From positions 61,406-125,405 of the forward strand of contig LJZT01000003.1 in assembly GCA_001314905.1 (NCBI GenBank): a DNA stretch of 64,000 nt, written 5' to 3'. Source of the stretch: Phormidium sp. OSCR. GTDB taxonomy: Bacteria > Cyanobacteriota > Cyanobacteriia > Cyanobacteriales > Geitlerinemataceae. The notes under the pieces were generated by a model that was given only the letters and a program-made list of their open reading frames with translations, was not told where the DNA came from and did not search any database. A program made the translations under genes and the position numbers. Positions 16,072 through 25,608 of the stretch are shown here, piece after piece; within the stretch, counting starts at the first letter, position 1; the number at the start of each line of letters is the position of its first letter.

Positions 16072-19000
16072 TCACTCATTATCCAGGGGGTTGAGGGAGA
16101 ATGCAAGCACCGTTTCATCAATTCCCTTGAGATGCAGGGGGCGAAACTTAGTAATCTCGGACTCTTGCAAATAGTCCGCCACCGCCGCCGAAATCAGAAT
16201 CCCTCCCGGCTGGGCCACTTCCTGAAGTCGCGCCGCAATATTGACACTCGGACCGATCGCCGTATAATCCGATCGCTCTTCACTGCCAAACATTCCCACC
16301 ACCGCCGTTCCCTGGTGAATCCCACAGCGAAATTGTACTGGAGTCAGTCCCTCTTCCATCCATTGAGCATTCAGGGTCGCCAAACGCTCATACATCTGGC
16401 GAGCGGCGTGAATGGCTTGTTGCACCTGAACTTCAGGCTTCATATCCTCGGGTGCGCCAAAAATCGCCATCACCGCATCGCCAACAAACTTATCCACCGT
16501 TCCCCCGGCTTGGAAAATCACCTGACTCATCGACGAGAGATACTGATTTAAGATTTGGGCCACTCGGCGCGATCGCAGTTGATTAGCCATCTGAGTAAAA
16601 CCGACAATATCCGTAAAGACAATGGTCACTAAGCGAGGTTCCGGGGTCAAATTCAATTGCAACTCCCCTAGACGCGCTTTTTCCACCAACGCCGGCGGCA
16701 GAAAACGGGTTAACACCGACTGGGTTAAATAGCGATTGAGGTCTTTAATCTGTCGTTCCTGTTCCTTGAGGGCCAATAAATTGCGAATTTGGGCCAGGAG
16801 TTCGCGATCGTTAAACGGCTTCGATAAATAGGCATCAGCCCCCTGTTCGACACCTTCGAGGCGAGTTTCTTCGTTGGCTTTCGCCGTCAATAAGACAATG
16901 GGGGTTCCCTGTAAGTCCTCATCAGCACGAATCGCCGCAATCAAATCTAAGCCCGAGACTTTGGGCATCATTAAATCAGTGACAATGGCATCGGGATGGT
17001 GAGATTTAGCCAGAAGCGTCCCTTCCTCGCCGTTACTGGCCAGGAGAGCCTGATAGCCCGCATCCTGGAGAATCCCCGCCACATAGACTCGTAAATCACT
17101 GTTATCTTCGACGAACAAAATCGTGGCCGCAAAATCGCCGCTGTTTTTCTTGACATTTACATCAGATTGTGGTATTTGCCTATCAATGCCGTTTGACAGG
17201 GCTTGAACTACCTCAGAATCCAGTGGGGCCAGTCTTTCGGGGCGATCAGCAAGGGAACTCGAATCGCAATCGAGATCCGCCAACTCAACCGTAAAGCGAC
17301 TGTCCTCAGGATGAGCAGCCTCATGGGCCGAGAGCGGAGATGATTGCGATTCTCGCACCCTTGGCGATCGCGCCTCTAAGGCTAAGGACTCTGGCGGGAG
17401 ATGGTCGCTTCCCGAGGGTAACAGCACCGTGAAACAACTCCCCTGGCCCACCTGAGACTCAACCTGCACCCGACCCCCATGAACTTGCACCAACTCCTTA
17501 ACCAACGCTAAACCGAGACCACTGCCCTCATAGGTGCGATCGACAGAGCCTTCGGCCTGATAAAAGCGGTCAAATAACTGGGGGAGGCGATCGCCCTCAA
17601 TGCCAATTCCCGTATCTCGCACCTGCAACCTAACGGACTCCTCATCTTGGCCCACCGAGACCTCAATCTCGCCCCCAGCCGGTGTAAACTTCATGGCATT
17701 CGAGAGCAGATTATAGAGAACCTTCTCAAACAAATCCAAATCCAGAAATACCAGAACCTCATCCTCAAGCCGTTGTCGTAAGCGAATCCCCTTACGTTGG
17801 CAATAGGGACGAAACGCCTCTAGGGTTTGTCCCACCCAGGTTCCGAACTGACAGGGGGCAAACCTCGGCTGCATTCGCCGTTCATCGAGCCGTTGCAAAT
17901 CCAGCAATTGATTCACCAGCCGCAGCAGCCGTCGGCAATTGCGCAGCGCCATCTGTGCCCGCTCATAGGAGACCCCCTGTCCCTGACTCACTGCCGCCTC
18001 CAAGGGTCCCATCATCAGGGTTAAGGGGGTACGAAACTCATGGGAGACATTTTGGAAAAACTCCGTCTTCTGACGGTCTAAGACCAGTAAGCGTTCCGCC
18101 TGTTGGCGCGTTTTCTGATAGAGTCGAGCCTGTTGCACCGCGATCGCCGCCTGAGCCGCCACCGCTTGCGCCAGCGACACCTCATGCAGATGCCAAGCTC
18201 GGGGCGTCTCATTTTGTCGCAGCGAAATACTGCCAATAATCCGGCCATCACAGAGCAAAGGAACCACCAGCAGAGCGCGGGCCGGATGATGAAAGGGCTG
18301 ATAATCCTGATTCCAGGCCGGTTGAGCCGCCATATCCTCAATCACCACCGGCTGTTGTGTCTCCAGCAGATGTTGGAGAACCCGATTTCCCTCAATGGGA
18401 ACCACCGACTGAGGCAAACGGCCTTCGGGACTGTCTTGATGCTCTCGCTCATACAGGCCCACACAGTCGACAAATTCATCCTCTTGCGTCCACAGGGATA
18501 GGGCGCAACCATCGGCTTGTAAGGCACAGCCGAGTTCTTCAGTAATGGCGGCAAAAATATCCTGGGGATTGAGACTCGAACGAATCGCCGTCGTAATGGA
18601 GTTAATCAGAGCTTCCCGCTGGGCCAGAGTTTGCATCATCTCCAGGGTTTGGGATTGGGCCAGGGTTAGGGCCGCTTGTTCGGCCACCATGACCACCAAT
18701 TGCACCTCATCATCTTGCCAAATCCGTCCCTGACTGCATTGATGCAGGGCCAAAACCGCCACCAAGGAAAATTCTCCCGGTCCTTGGGCCAGCTGCTGGG
18801 GGGTCCTCTCTGGGGTCCTCTCTGGGGTCCTCTCTGGGGTTAACAGGGTCAGAGGACGATACACCGGGGCGCTGAGGGGGACAATGAGACTTGAGCGAAT
18901 ATCTGCCTGTTTGTAGGCTTGGCGCAGGGCTTCATCGGTCTGTATCCGTTCATCCCGAGTACAATCGCTCATGACGACAATTTCGTCAGTTTCCCAGAGG

Positions 19001-19746
19001 GTTTGGGCTAAGCAGGGATCTAAGCTAGGGCGTTGGCGAAGCGTGCGAGAATCGTAATCGTCACCCTGAGGATGTTTGAGATGTTCCGGGAGCGTAGGAC
19101 CGGCGTAACCAAACCACTGCGATCGCGAAGCCTGCGAGAACTGCGATCGCCTTGGGGGAGCGGACTGAGGCGTCCAACCCGGGTCATCACAAGTCCGCAG
19201 AATACAACAACTCGCTTCAAACATCTGCCCCATCGTTTCAACAATGGTTTGCAGAATTTGCCGATAATTGGTGCGCGAGCGAATGGTGTTGGTGACAGCA
19301 TTGAGCAGCGACTCTTGACGTAGCGTACGACAGAGTTGTTCAGTGCGAGTGCGTAAAACATTATGGGTATCCACCGCCTGACGAACGACGGCCCGCAACT
19401 CATCGACGTGCCAAGGTTTGGTGACATACTTAAACACCTTGCCACTGTTGATAGCCTCAACCAAGTCATCCACATCCGTATATGCCGTCACCAGAATGCG
19501 GATCATATCAGGATATTGCATGGCCGTCAGACTCAGGAACTCAGTCCCGGTCATCTTCGGCATCCGCTGATCTGAGACAATGACCGCAACATCTTGTTCT
19601 CGGGATAGAGTTTGCAGCGCCTCTTGTCCACTAGAGGCTCTGAGGACCTGATAAGTCGGGGACAGAACGCGCTCAAGTAGGTCAAGGTTGTCGGGTTCAT
19701 CGTCCACGACCAAAATCTTAGTGAGGCGACGGGGGCGATCTATCAT
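16072..19746 (-). CDS. Hybrid histidine kinase with two receiver domains, GAF domains and a C-terminal adenylate cyclase
   Basis: A 1224-residue signalling protein without membrane segments. Order: receiver (about 9-125, D59), GAF (about 165-370), GAF (about 385-540), HisKA with H569 in NVSHEFRTPLT, HATPase (to about 780, GSGLGLALVKELV), acidic linker, second receiver (about 885-1000, D924 in VTDLMMPK), then a class III cyclase (about 1035-1215). The cyclase keeps both metal aspartates (D1046 in FTDIVGFT, D1090 in DKFVGDAV). Its Lys in DKFVGD and Asp in SDYTAIG are the ATP-selecting pair, so cAMP is the expected product. A TPER repeat lies in the first GAF region. Autophosphorylation could thus control cyclase output within one chain. 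Confidence 0.93.
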   Translation of the reverse strand: MIDRPRRLTKILVVDDEPDNLDLLERVLSPTYQVLRASSGQEALQTLSREQDVAVIVSDQRMPKMTGTEFLSLTAMQYPDMIRILVTAYTDVDDLVEAINSGKVFKYVTKPWHVDELRAVVRQAVDTHNVLRTRTEQLCRTLRQESLLNAVTNTIRSRTNYRQILQTIVETMGQMFEASCCILRTCDDPGWTPQSAPPRRSQFSQASRSQWFGYAGPTLPEHLKHPQGDDYDSRTLRQRPSLDPCLAQTLWETDEIVVMSDCTRDERIQTDEALRQAYKQADIRSSLIVPLSAPVYRPLTLLTPERTPERTPERTPQQLAQGPGEFSLVAVLALHQCSQGRIWQDDEVQLVVMVAEQAALTLAQSQTLEMMQTLAQREALINSITTAIRSSLNPQDIFAAITEELGCALQADGCALSLWTQEDEFVDCVGLYEREHQDSPEGRLPQSVVPIEGNRVLQHLLETQQPVVIEDMAAQPAWNQDYQPFHHPARALLVVPLLCDGRIIGSISLRQNETPRAWHLHEVSLAQAVAAQAAIAVQQARLYQKTRQQAERLLVLDRQKTEFFQNVSHEFRTPLTLMMGPLEAAVSQGQGVSYERAQMALRNCRRLLRLVNQLLDLQRLDERRMQPRFAPCQFGTWVGQTLEAFRPYCQRKGIRLRQRLEDEVLVFLDLDLFEKVLYNLLSNAMKFTPAGGEIEVSVGQDEESVRLQVRDTGIGIEGDRLPQLFDRFYQAEGSVDRTYEGSGLGLALVKELVQVHGGRVQVESQVGQGSCFTVLLPSGSDHLPPESLALEARSPRVRESQSSPLSAHEAAHPEDSRFTVELADLDCDSSSLADRPERLAPLDSEVVQALSNGIDRQIPQSDVNVKKNSGDFAATILFVEDNSDLRVYVAGILQDAGYQALLASNGEEGTLLAKSHHPDAIVTDLMMPKVSGLDLIAAIRADEDLQGTPIVLLTAKANEETRLEGVEQGADAYLSKPFNDRELLAQIRNLLALKEQERQIKDLNRYLTQSVLTRFLPPALVEKARLGELQLNLTPEPRLVTIVFTDIVGFTQMANQLRSRRVAQILNQYLSSMSQVIFQAGGTVDKFVGDAVMAIFGAPEDMKPEVQVQQAIHAARQMYERLATLNAQWMEEGLTPVQFRCGIHQGTAVVGMFGSEERSDYTAIGPSVNIAARLQEVAQPGGILISAAVADYLQESEITKFRPLHLKGIDETVLAFSLNPLDNE
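18800..18840. repeat. 12-bp tandem repeats inside the hybrid kinase gene
   Basis: GGGGTCCTCTCT occurs three times plus a 5-base partial copy. In frame it codes for TPER repeated, within an insertion in the first GAF region. The unit is a multiple of three, so copy changes keep the frame. Confidence 0.95.
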
Positions 19747-19962
19747 TCAAGATCGGTCAAACAACAGTGGACAGGTAACAGTTGATGTAGCAGGCGAACC
19801 TGGGTTCAACAGAGACCTTGTGCTGATGAGGTCAGCTAAGTCTCGATTCACACCAAGGACCAAGTAGCCGGATTGAATGGCCGGTTTCAATCGTCAGTAT
19901 AGCGAAAGTTGTCGAACCTCTTGCCCGTCGTATCTTAACCGATTCAGCTACAATGGAACTTC

Positions 19963-20724
19963 ATGTCAATGTTTGCGACTCGTTCAGCCCCCTCAAATTC
20001 TGTTCGCAGATTCTCAAGCTGGCATCCTTCATCCCCTCCGACTAGACCTGTGAACTTTTTTGGTACTGCACGCTCTCAACCGAATTCAGGTTCTCAAGGA
20101 CGGCCTAATCCTGCGGCGATCTCTCGTTGGCTTGTTTCCGATGTGGCTGTCCGACGGGCCACCTCTCAGGATTTACGGACTCTTTCAGAGATTTTGGCGG
20201 CCAGTTTTCATGAAACCCAAGGTTGGCGAACCTGGTTTTTGCCCCTGATCCGTCTGGGAATTTATGAAGATTTACGCCATCGACTGCGTTCTAGCCAGCA
20301 TCCCCACGCCTGTTTGGTGGCCATTGACGGCGGCGATCGCCCTCGACTTGAGCCGGACCTCAATGTTCCTTTATCGGCCCGAGGCGATCAGCTGTTGGGA
20401 ACTGTTGAGCTGAGTTTGAAGTCTACTCCAACAACGGCATGGCGCATGAATGGGTTGAGTTATCCCTACATCTCCAACCTCGCTGTTCGCCCCCAGGCCC
20501 GTCGCTGCGGTGTGGCGCGGCAGCTACTGATGGCTTGTGAGCAAACCGCCTTAGAGTGGGGCTTCCGGGATATCTATCTGCATGTTTTAGATAATAACCT
20601 ACCGGCTCGTGCCCTTTACACCCAGTTGGGCTACCGCCTGCAACGAGTTGAGCTGACGTGGGGAGCGACTTGGTTTGGTCAACCTCGACAGTTATTTCTC
20701 TCGAAGTCCCTCATCCGTTCCTGA
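19963..20724 (+). CDS. GNAT-family N-acetyltransferase
   Basis: A 253-residue protein. The GNAT fold covers about residues 60-245: an alpha-1 region (RRATSQDLRTLSEILAASFHE), then NLAVRPQARRCGVARQLLMACEQTALEWG, which carries the acetyl-CoA pyrophosphate loop in the Q/RxxGxG/A form (RRCGVA), and the C-terminal YLHVLDNNLPARALYTQLGYR. The first 55 residues are Ser/Pro-rich and poorly ordered. The substrate cannot be told; rimI-like ribosomal or small-molecule acetylation are both possible. It has an upstream gap of 216 bases to the divergent kinase gene, in which I see nothing else. Confidence 0.87.
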   Translation: MSMFATRSAPSNSVRRFSSWHPSSPPTRPVNFFGTARSQPNSGSQGRPNPAAISRWLVSDVAVRRATSQDLRTLSEILAASFHETQGWRTWFLPLIRLGIYEDLRHRLRSSQHPHACLVAIDGGDRPRLEPDLNVPLSARGDQLLGTVELSLKSTPTTAWRMNGLSYPYISNLAVRPQARRCGVARQLLMACEQTALEWGFRDIYLHVLDNNLPARALYTQLGYRLQRVELTWGATWFGQPRQLFLSKSLIRS

Positions 20725-21170
20725 GAGGCCTGGCCTCGATCGCGTCAAATTATCCTGAGATCTCTACGTTTGTCCGGCGCAACCCCCTAACCTTGGAGCC
20801 GGACCTTGGAGCCGGACCTTGGAGCCGGGTGAACATTTCTGATAGAATCGGGGCAAGGGTGTGGCCAGTCATTTTCTGAGCATGGGGCTGACCCTGGGAC
20901 AGGTTGTGTTAAGGTCATGATATCTAGGTCATTGCATCTAGGTTTGTTCCATTATCTAAAACACTCATCACCCACAACCGTTTGGCCAATTGACAGATCT
21001 GGTTTTGCCGTGATTGAGTCTGGATCTATCTCTCCTGTCGCCCTTCTACTTCGGTACGAGTTTCGTGGTATCTCTTAACAGATTAAGTTACCCTGAGAGC
21101 AGATGCCTCCCCCTTGACCGCCTGACTATGACCTAAGGCATGATCCATTCCTGAAACGAGAGTTACTGAT
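20725..21170. other. Gap of 446 bases with a 13-bp repeat
   Basis: No convincing gene. It contains three tandem copies of CCTTGGAGCCGG plus one base (20791-20829, the last base of the third copy differs) and a short direct repeat around TATCTAGGTCA/CATCTAGGTTT (20919-20945). The last 100 bases should hold the promoter of the next gene, but no clear -35/-10 pair stands out. Confidence 0.7.
20791..20829. repeat. Three 13-bp tandem repeats
   Basis: CCTTGGAGCCGGA is repeated head to tail three times, the third ending in G. It lies downstream of the acetyltransferase gene and codes for nothing evident. Confidence 0.95.
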
Positions 21171-21656
21171 ATGTCGCGAAGCCTCGTTAAGTCTTCACAA
21201 CCTGCCGAGCTTATTTCCCAGCTCAATAGCGGTCAGCTGTTGGCGGTCGACAGTCGTCGTCGCAACGGCTTGATTATCTACAAACGCTACCATGCAGAGT
21301 TCGCCGGACCTGGGGCGGCTGTTGGGGGCTTTTTTGATGTCGGAACCCAACGAACGATTCCGGTTGGGGATCTCGCCCTTGTGGCGCCCGAAGCCTATGA
21401 AGATCGGCAAAAAGCCTATTCCATTCGACGACATTGGATTCGTCTGACAGAACAGTTGACGGAAAACCCCGTCCCCCTGCAACGGGCAAAAATGTTGTTG
21501 GCCCAGTTTGAACATTACTTTGACGCAGATACGGTAAACAGTTTGCCCGATGATGCCTTAGCGAGCTTGGTGGGGGTTTTGCCCAGTACCATCAAGATGG
21601 TGCGTTACCCTAAGCGAGTCCAACCTCGGGAGTTGAAAGCAATGGCTAGGGTTTAG
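21171..21656 (+). CDS. Conserved cyanobacterial protein of unknown function
   Basis: A 161-residue soluble protein without signal peptide or membrane segment. The first 75 residues look like a small beta barrel (LLAVDSRRRNGLIIYKRYHAEFAGPGAAVGGFFDVG), and the rest is helical with a basic C-terminus (VRYPKRVQPRELKAMARV). The basic pattern could bind nucleic acid, but this is only a guess. GAAACGAGAG precedes the ATG. Two hairpins follow, so the gene appears to be a single unit. Confidence 0.75.
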   Translation: MSRSLVKSSQPAELISQLNSGQLLAVDSRRRNGLIIYKRYHAEFAGPGAAVGGFFDVGTQRTIPVGDLALVAPEAYEDRQKAYSIRRHWIRLTEQLTENPVPLQRAKMLLAQFEHYFDADTVNSLPDDALASLVGVLPSTIKMVRYPKRVQPRELKAMARV

Positions 21657-21658
21657 AG

Positions 21659-21676
21659 ACTCCTCAGGTGAGGAGT
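21659..21676. terminator. First hairpin after the 161-residue gene
   Basis: ACTCCTCA and TGAGGAGT form an 8-bp perfect stem with a 2-base gap, 3 bases after the stop codon. Confidence 0.5.
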
Positions 21677-21681
21677 GCCTA

Positions 21682-21719
21682 AACGCCCCAGACAACAAAG
21701 TTTTGGGCGTTATTTTGTT
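21682..21719 (+). terminator. Second hairpin with T-rich tail
   Basis: AACGCCC and GGGCGTT pair across a 16-base loop and are followed by ATTTTGTT, a reasonable Rho-independent terminator for the plus-strand gene. It lies between convergent genes; mfd ends at 21770 on the other strand. Confidence 0.65.
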
Positions 21720-21769
21720 GTGGCAAGGTTTACGTCTGCATGGGAAGGACGAACCCAGAAGTTGACCCC

Positions 21770-24700
21770 CTAGGAGGCACTCGAAGAGGCACTGGCGGCT
21801 AAATCCGCTGCGTTTTGGGCGTTGTCTAAGGCTGGACGTAGGCATTCTAACCATTGAATGAGACTATCGAGTTGCTTCTCAGCCGCAAGAACTCCGAGGC
21901 CACGCACGGTGACCTTCCCAGAACTATAGACGAACCGGGACTGTAAATGTTTCGGTAAATGTCGTTTTAACAGTCCCCAGGCCGGTTCTTCCATGGGTGT
22001 CTCTAAAACGATATGTTGTTTTCCTTCGGGCTTGATACGGGAAAATCCGAGAGTTTTGGCAAGTTGTTTGAGTTCCATCACCCGCAACAGTTGGCTGGCC
22101 GCTTTGGGCAGGGGACCGTAACAATCCTGCCAGTCGAGGGCGATCGCCTGCAAGGCCTCGGAGGAGTCAGCAGTGGCCACCTGACGATAGGCACTCATTT
22201 TATGGTCGAGATCCGGGATATAGTTGCTGGGGATAAAGGCCGTCAGGTTGAGATCAACTTGAGTATCGTTGACTTTGGGGATAGCCTGGCCTTGAATCTC
22301 ACGGATTTCTTCTTCAAGCATGGTGCGATAGAGATCAAAGCCGATGGCATTCATCTGGCCCGATTGTTCGGCCCCCAACAGATTGCCGACGCCGCGAATT
22401 TCGAGATCGCGCATGGCCAACTGATAGCCTGATCCCAACTGACTAAACTCTTGCAAGGCCCGTAAGCGTTTCTGAGCCGCTTGAGAGAGTCGACTACGCT
22501 GACTATAGAACAACCAAGCATGGGCCTGAATGCCCGATCGCCCCACTCGACCCCGCAATTGATACAGTTGAGACAGGCCAAAGCGATGGGCATCTTCAAT
22601 CAAAATCGTATTGACGCGGGGAATATCTAAGCCTGACTCAACAATCGTGGTGCAAACGAGAACATCAGCTTCACCATTACTGAACGCTAACATCACCGAT
22701 TCGAGTTGAGCCACGTCCATTTGGCCATGGGCGATGGCAATTCTAGCACTGGGAACTAACTCGCGAATTTTCGCCGATCGCTCCTCAATCCCTTCGACAC
22801 GGGGAACGACGTAAAACACCTGGCCGCCGCGATCGAGTTCCTGGGCGATGGCCCCTCGGATTGTTTCCCAGTCATAGCGGGCTAAATGGGTTTTAATCGG
22901 GCGACGGGAGGGTGGCGGGGTGGTAATCAAGCTAATTTCACGAATCCCCGATAGAGACATATACAACGTCCGAGGAATCGGTGTCGCCGTCAAGGTTAGG
23001 ACATCAACTTGGGTTTTCAGGGCTTTGATTTTCTCTTTCTGACTCACTCCAAATCGCTGTTCTTCATCCACCACCAATAGGCCCAAGTCTTTGAAGGTCA
23101 CGCTTTTACCCAGAAGTTGATGGGTTCCCACCACCACATCTAACTCCCCAGTGGCTAAACGTTGCTGAATGTCTTTGCGTTCCTCGGTGGTGCGGAAGCG
23201 GTTAAGCAGGCCCACCTGAATCGGGTAGGGGGCAAAGCGCTCTTTAAGGGTGTGATAATGCTGTTGGGTGAGGATGGTGGTGGGGGCGAGTAGGGCCACT
23301 TGTTTCCCGGCGGTAATGGCTTTAAAGATGGCCCGGATTGCGACTTCGGTTTTGCCAAAGCCCACATCACCGCAAACTAAGCGATCCATGGGGCGATCAC
23401 TCTCCATATCATGTTTAATATCTTGGGTGGCTTTGAGTTGATCGGGGGTGGGTTGATAGGGGAAGGAGTCTTCGAGTTCTTGTTGCCAGGGAACATCGGC
23501 AGGATAGGCAAATCCCTGTTGTTTGGCCCGTTGGGCGTAGAGTTTCAACAAGTCAATGGCAATTTTCTTGATGGCTTTGCGGACTTTGTTTTTCGTCCGT
23601 TCCCAGGCTTTGCCCGACATTTTATTGAGTTGCGGGGTTCCACTGCCGGTATGGCGGTAGCGAGAGAGGGCGTTGAGTTGATCGGCGGCGACGCGCAGGG
23701 TGCCATCGGCGTACCGTAAGACCAGATATTCGCGGGTTTCGCCGTTGAGGGTGAGGCTTTCGAGTTGTAGGAATTGCCCGATTCCGTGGTTGTGGTGAAC
23801 GACGTAGTCTCCCGGTTGCAGTTGGTTGGGATCGACTTGTTTGGAGGCGGCTCGGCGACGTTTGCGGACGTAGCTGGGGCTGGCGAGGGCGTGTTGACCG
23901 AAGAACTCGCGATCGGTGACGATGACGAGGCGTAGGGTGGGCAGGATGAAGCCTTCGAGTTCGGCTTGGCCTGAGTATTTGAGGGCGATGGGGATGTGAT
24001 GGGTTTGCAGGCGATCGACGGCGGGATAGTCGCGGGGATTGGGCAGGAATTGGGCGCTACAGTCATGTTCTTGTAGCAGGGATACGGTGCGACTGGGTTG
24101 GGCGGAGATGAGAAAGATATTGAAGCCGCGATCGCGTTCCTGACGTAAAATTTGCGCGATTTTGGCGAATTGATGGGGGGTGGTGGCTAGACGGCGACTA
24201 GCCAGGTTGAGATGTTTGCCGGGGTCGTTTTCGGCGTCGCGATCGCTGACGACTAATTCCCGCAAATCGACTCGTGGCAGGGGACAGGGGGCGAGACTTT
24301 CCTCTAGGGGGCGATGGAGGGGGCTGAGTTGGGGATGGCGATCGCGCCAGTTGAGAAAGTCTTGTTCGACATGGTCAACCCAGCGATCGCTGTGGCCCTG
24401 ACAGGCTTCGGGTTCATCGATCACTAAAAGGCTGTCGGGGGGGAGGTACTCCAGAAGCGAGGCGGGGGTATCAAAGGCTAGGCCCACTTGGGCGCTTGGG
24501 GACAAGTCGGCGGCCTGTTCGGGCCAATCTTCCCCCATCTCGGCGGCCAGTCCACTGTTAAGCTGGCGCGGTGTTAGCACAACTTGGTCTATTTTGTCAA
24601 GCGATCGCTGGCTAATGGGGTCAAATTCCCGCATTTTTTCGAGTTCATCGCCAAAAAACTCCAGACGCAGCGGTAGTTCAGCGGAAACGGGGAAAATATC

Positions 24701-25255
24701 GATAATATCGCCGCGTCGGCTCCATTGTCCTTCACTTTCGACGAGGGAGACTGATTCATAATCGAGTTCTGCCAAGCGTCGTTTGAGGGCGCTTAGGGAG
24801 AGATCGAGTCCGAGGTGGAGACGTAGACAGGATTGGGCAAACTGTTCTCGGGGGGGCAAATGGGGATGGAGGGCGCGTTGGGTGGCGACAATGGCGAAGG
24901 GCTGGGGGTTTGAGTCCGACAGGTGGACGAGATCGGCTAAAACTTGTAATTGTCCCCAGGTGATTTCATCGGCATCACGGTCATCATAGGGGGAGGCTTC
25001 ACTGGTGGGATAGAAGTGAACCACCGGCCAACCCATTTCTTGGAGTTGCGCCGCCCAACGGCCGGCTTCTTCTAGGGTAGCGGTGATGGTACAGAGGTGC
25101 TGTTGACGTTGCTGAGCTAAGGCCGATACCATCAGGCCCTTGGGAAAGCGAGGAACTCCATCGAGGTGTAAGCGCCCATCGCGATCGAGATAGGTGTTTA
25201 GCTCTTGAGTCAGAGGAGTTCGAGCTAGGGTACGAACAACGGAAGAAAAAGCCAT
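21770..25255 (-). CDS. mfd: Transcription-repair coupling factor
   Basis: Mfd releases RNA polymerase stalled at DNA lesions and recruits UvrA. The 1161 residues follow the family order: UvrB-like N-terminal domains (about 1-330), the RNA-polymerase-interacting CarD-like domain (about 475-545, [22 protein letters not shown]), and the RecG-like translocase, with Walker [15 protein letters not shown], the DEEQRFG box and the motif [15 protein letters not shown]. Then come [37 protein letters not shown] and the C-terminal TRCF domain. The last residues are a low-complexity Ala/Ser tail. It is monocistronic. Confidence 0.97.
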   Translation of the reverse strand: MAFSSVVRTLARTPLTQELNTYLDRDGRLHLDGVPRFPKGLMVSALAQQRQQHLCTITATLEEAGRWAAQLQEMGWPVVHFYPTSEASPYDDRDADEITWGQLQVLADLVHLSDSNPQPFAIVATQRALHPHLPPREQFAQSCLRLHLGLDLSLSALKRRLAELDYESVSLVESEGQWSRRGDIIDIFPVSAELPLRLEFFGDELEKMREFDPISQRSLDKIDQVVLTPRQLNSGLAAEMGEDWPEQAADLSPSAQVGLAFDTPASLLEYLPPDSLLVIDEPEACQGHSDRWVDHVEQDFLNWRDRHPQLSPLHRPLEESLAPCPLPRVDLRELVVSDRDAENDPGKHLNLASRRLATTPHQFAKIAQILRQERDRGFNIFLISAQPSRTVSLLQEHDCSAQFLPNPRDYPAVDRLQTHHIPIALKYSGQAELEGFILPTLRLVIVTDREFFGQHALASPSYVRKRRRAASKQVDPNQLQPGDYVVHHNHGIGQFLQLESLTLNGETREYLVLRYADGTLRVAADQLNALSRYRHTGSGTPQLNKMSGKAWERTKNKVRKAIKKIAIDLLKLYAQRAKQQGFAYPADVPWQQELEDSFPYQPTPDQLKATQDIKHDMESDRPMDRLVCGDVGFGKTEVAIRAIFKAITAGKQVALLAPTTILTQQHYHTLKERFAPYPIQVGLLNRFRTTEERKDIQQRLATGELDVVVGTHQLLGKSVTFKDLGLLVVDEEQRFGVSQKEKIKALKTQVDVLTLTATPIPRTLYMSLSGIREISLITTPPPSRRPIKTHLARYDWETIRGAIAQELDRGGQVFYVVPRVEGIEERSAKIRELVPSARIAIAHGQMDVAQLESVMLAFSNGEADVLVCTTIVESGLDIPRVNTILIEDAHRFGLSQLYQLRGRVGRSGIQAHAWLFYSQRSRLSQAAQKRLRALQEFSQLGSGYQLAMRDLEIRGVGNLLGAEQSGQMNAIGFDLYRTMLEEEIREIQGQAIPKVNDTQVDLNLTAFIPSNYIPDLDHKMSAYRQVATADSSEALQAIALDWQDCYGPLPKAASQLLRVMELKQLAKTLGFSRIKPEGKQHIVLETPMEEPAWGLLKRHLPKHLQSRFVYSSGKVTVRGLGVLAAEKQLDSLIQWLECLRPALDNAQNAADLAASASSSAS

Positions 25256-25608
25256 AACAGAGCAACAGCAGCGATCGCACGATCGTAGTAAATCTGATCT
25301 ATTCTAACCAGATGCGGCCATTTCCCACCTCAGCGGCCATGGCTGTGGCTCTCTTGGAGTTTTGATGTGATGGTTGGTTTGAGTGTTCAAGGCTACAAAA
25401 CGCCGATCCGTCCTAAGGGACAATAGCCGACAGTGATTGGGTCAAGAGTGGTTGGGTCAAGAGTGGTTGGGTCAAGAGTGGTTGGGTCAAGGTTCGATGA
25501 AGGTCGTCTGAGTCATCATCAGCCCCCCTGAGCCATTCCACTTTTGACTGTGACCATTCTCCCTTTCTCAAGCTACCTGGCACAGATGCGGTTCAGCACT
25601 GTTTAATA
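25256..25608. other. Gap of 353 bases between divergent mfd and channel genes
   Basis: It must hold both promoters, though I see no clear box pair. The middle contains three tandem 15-bp repeats and a partial fourth (25441-25492). Nothing else stands out. Confidence 0.6.
25441..25492. repeat. 15-bp tandem repeats
   Basis: GTCAAGAGTGGTTGG is repeated three times perfectly, followed by GTCAAGG; a degenerate half copy (AGTGATTGG) precedes it. It lies between two divergent genes, so copy changes would alter promoter spacing. Confidence 0.95.
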
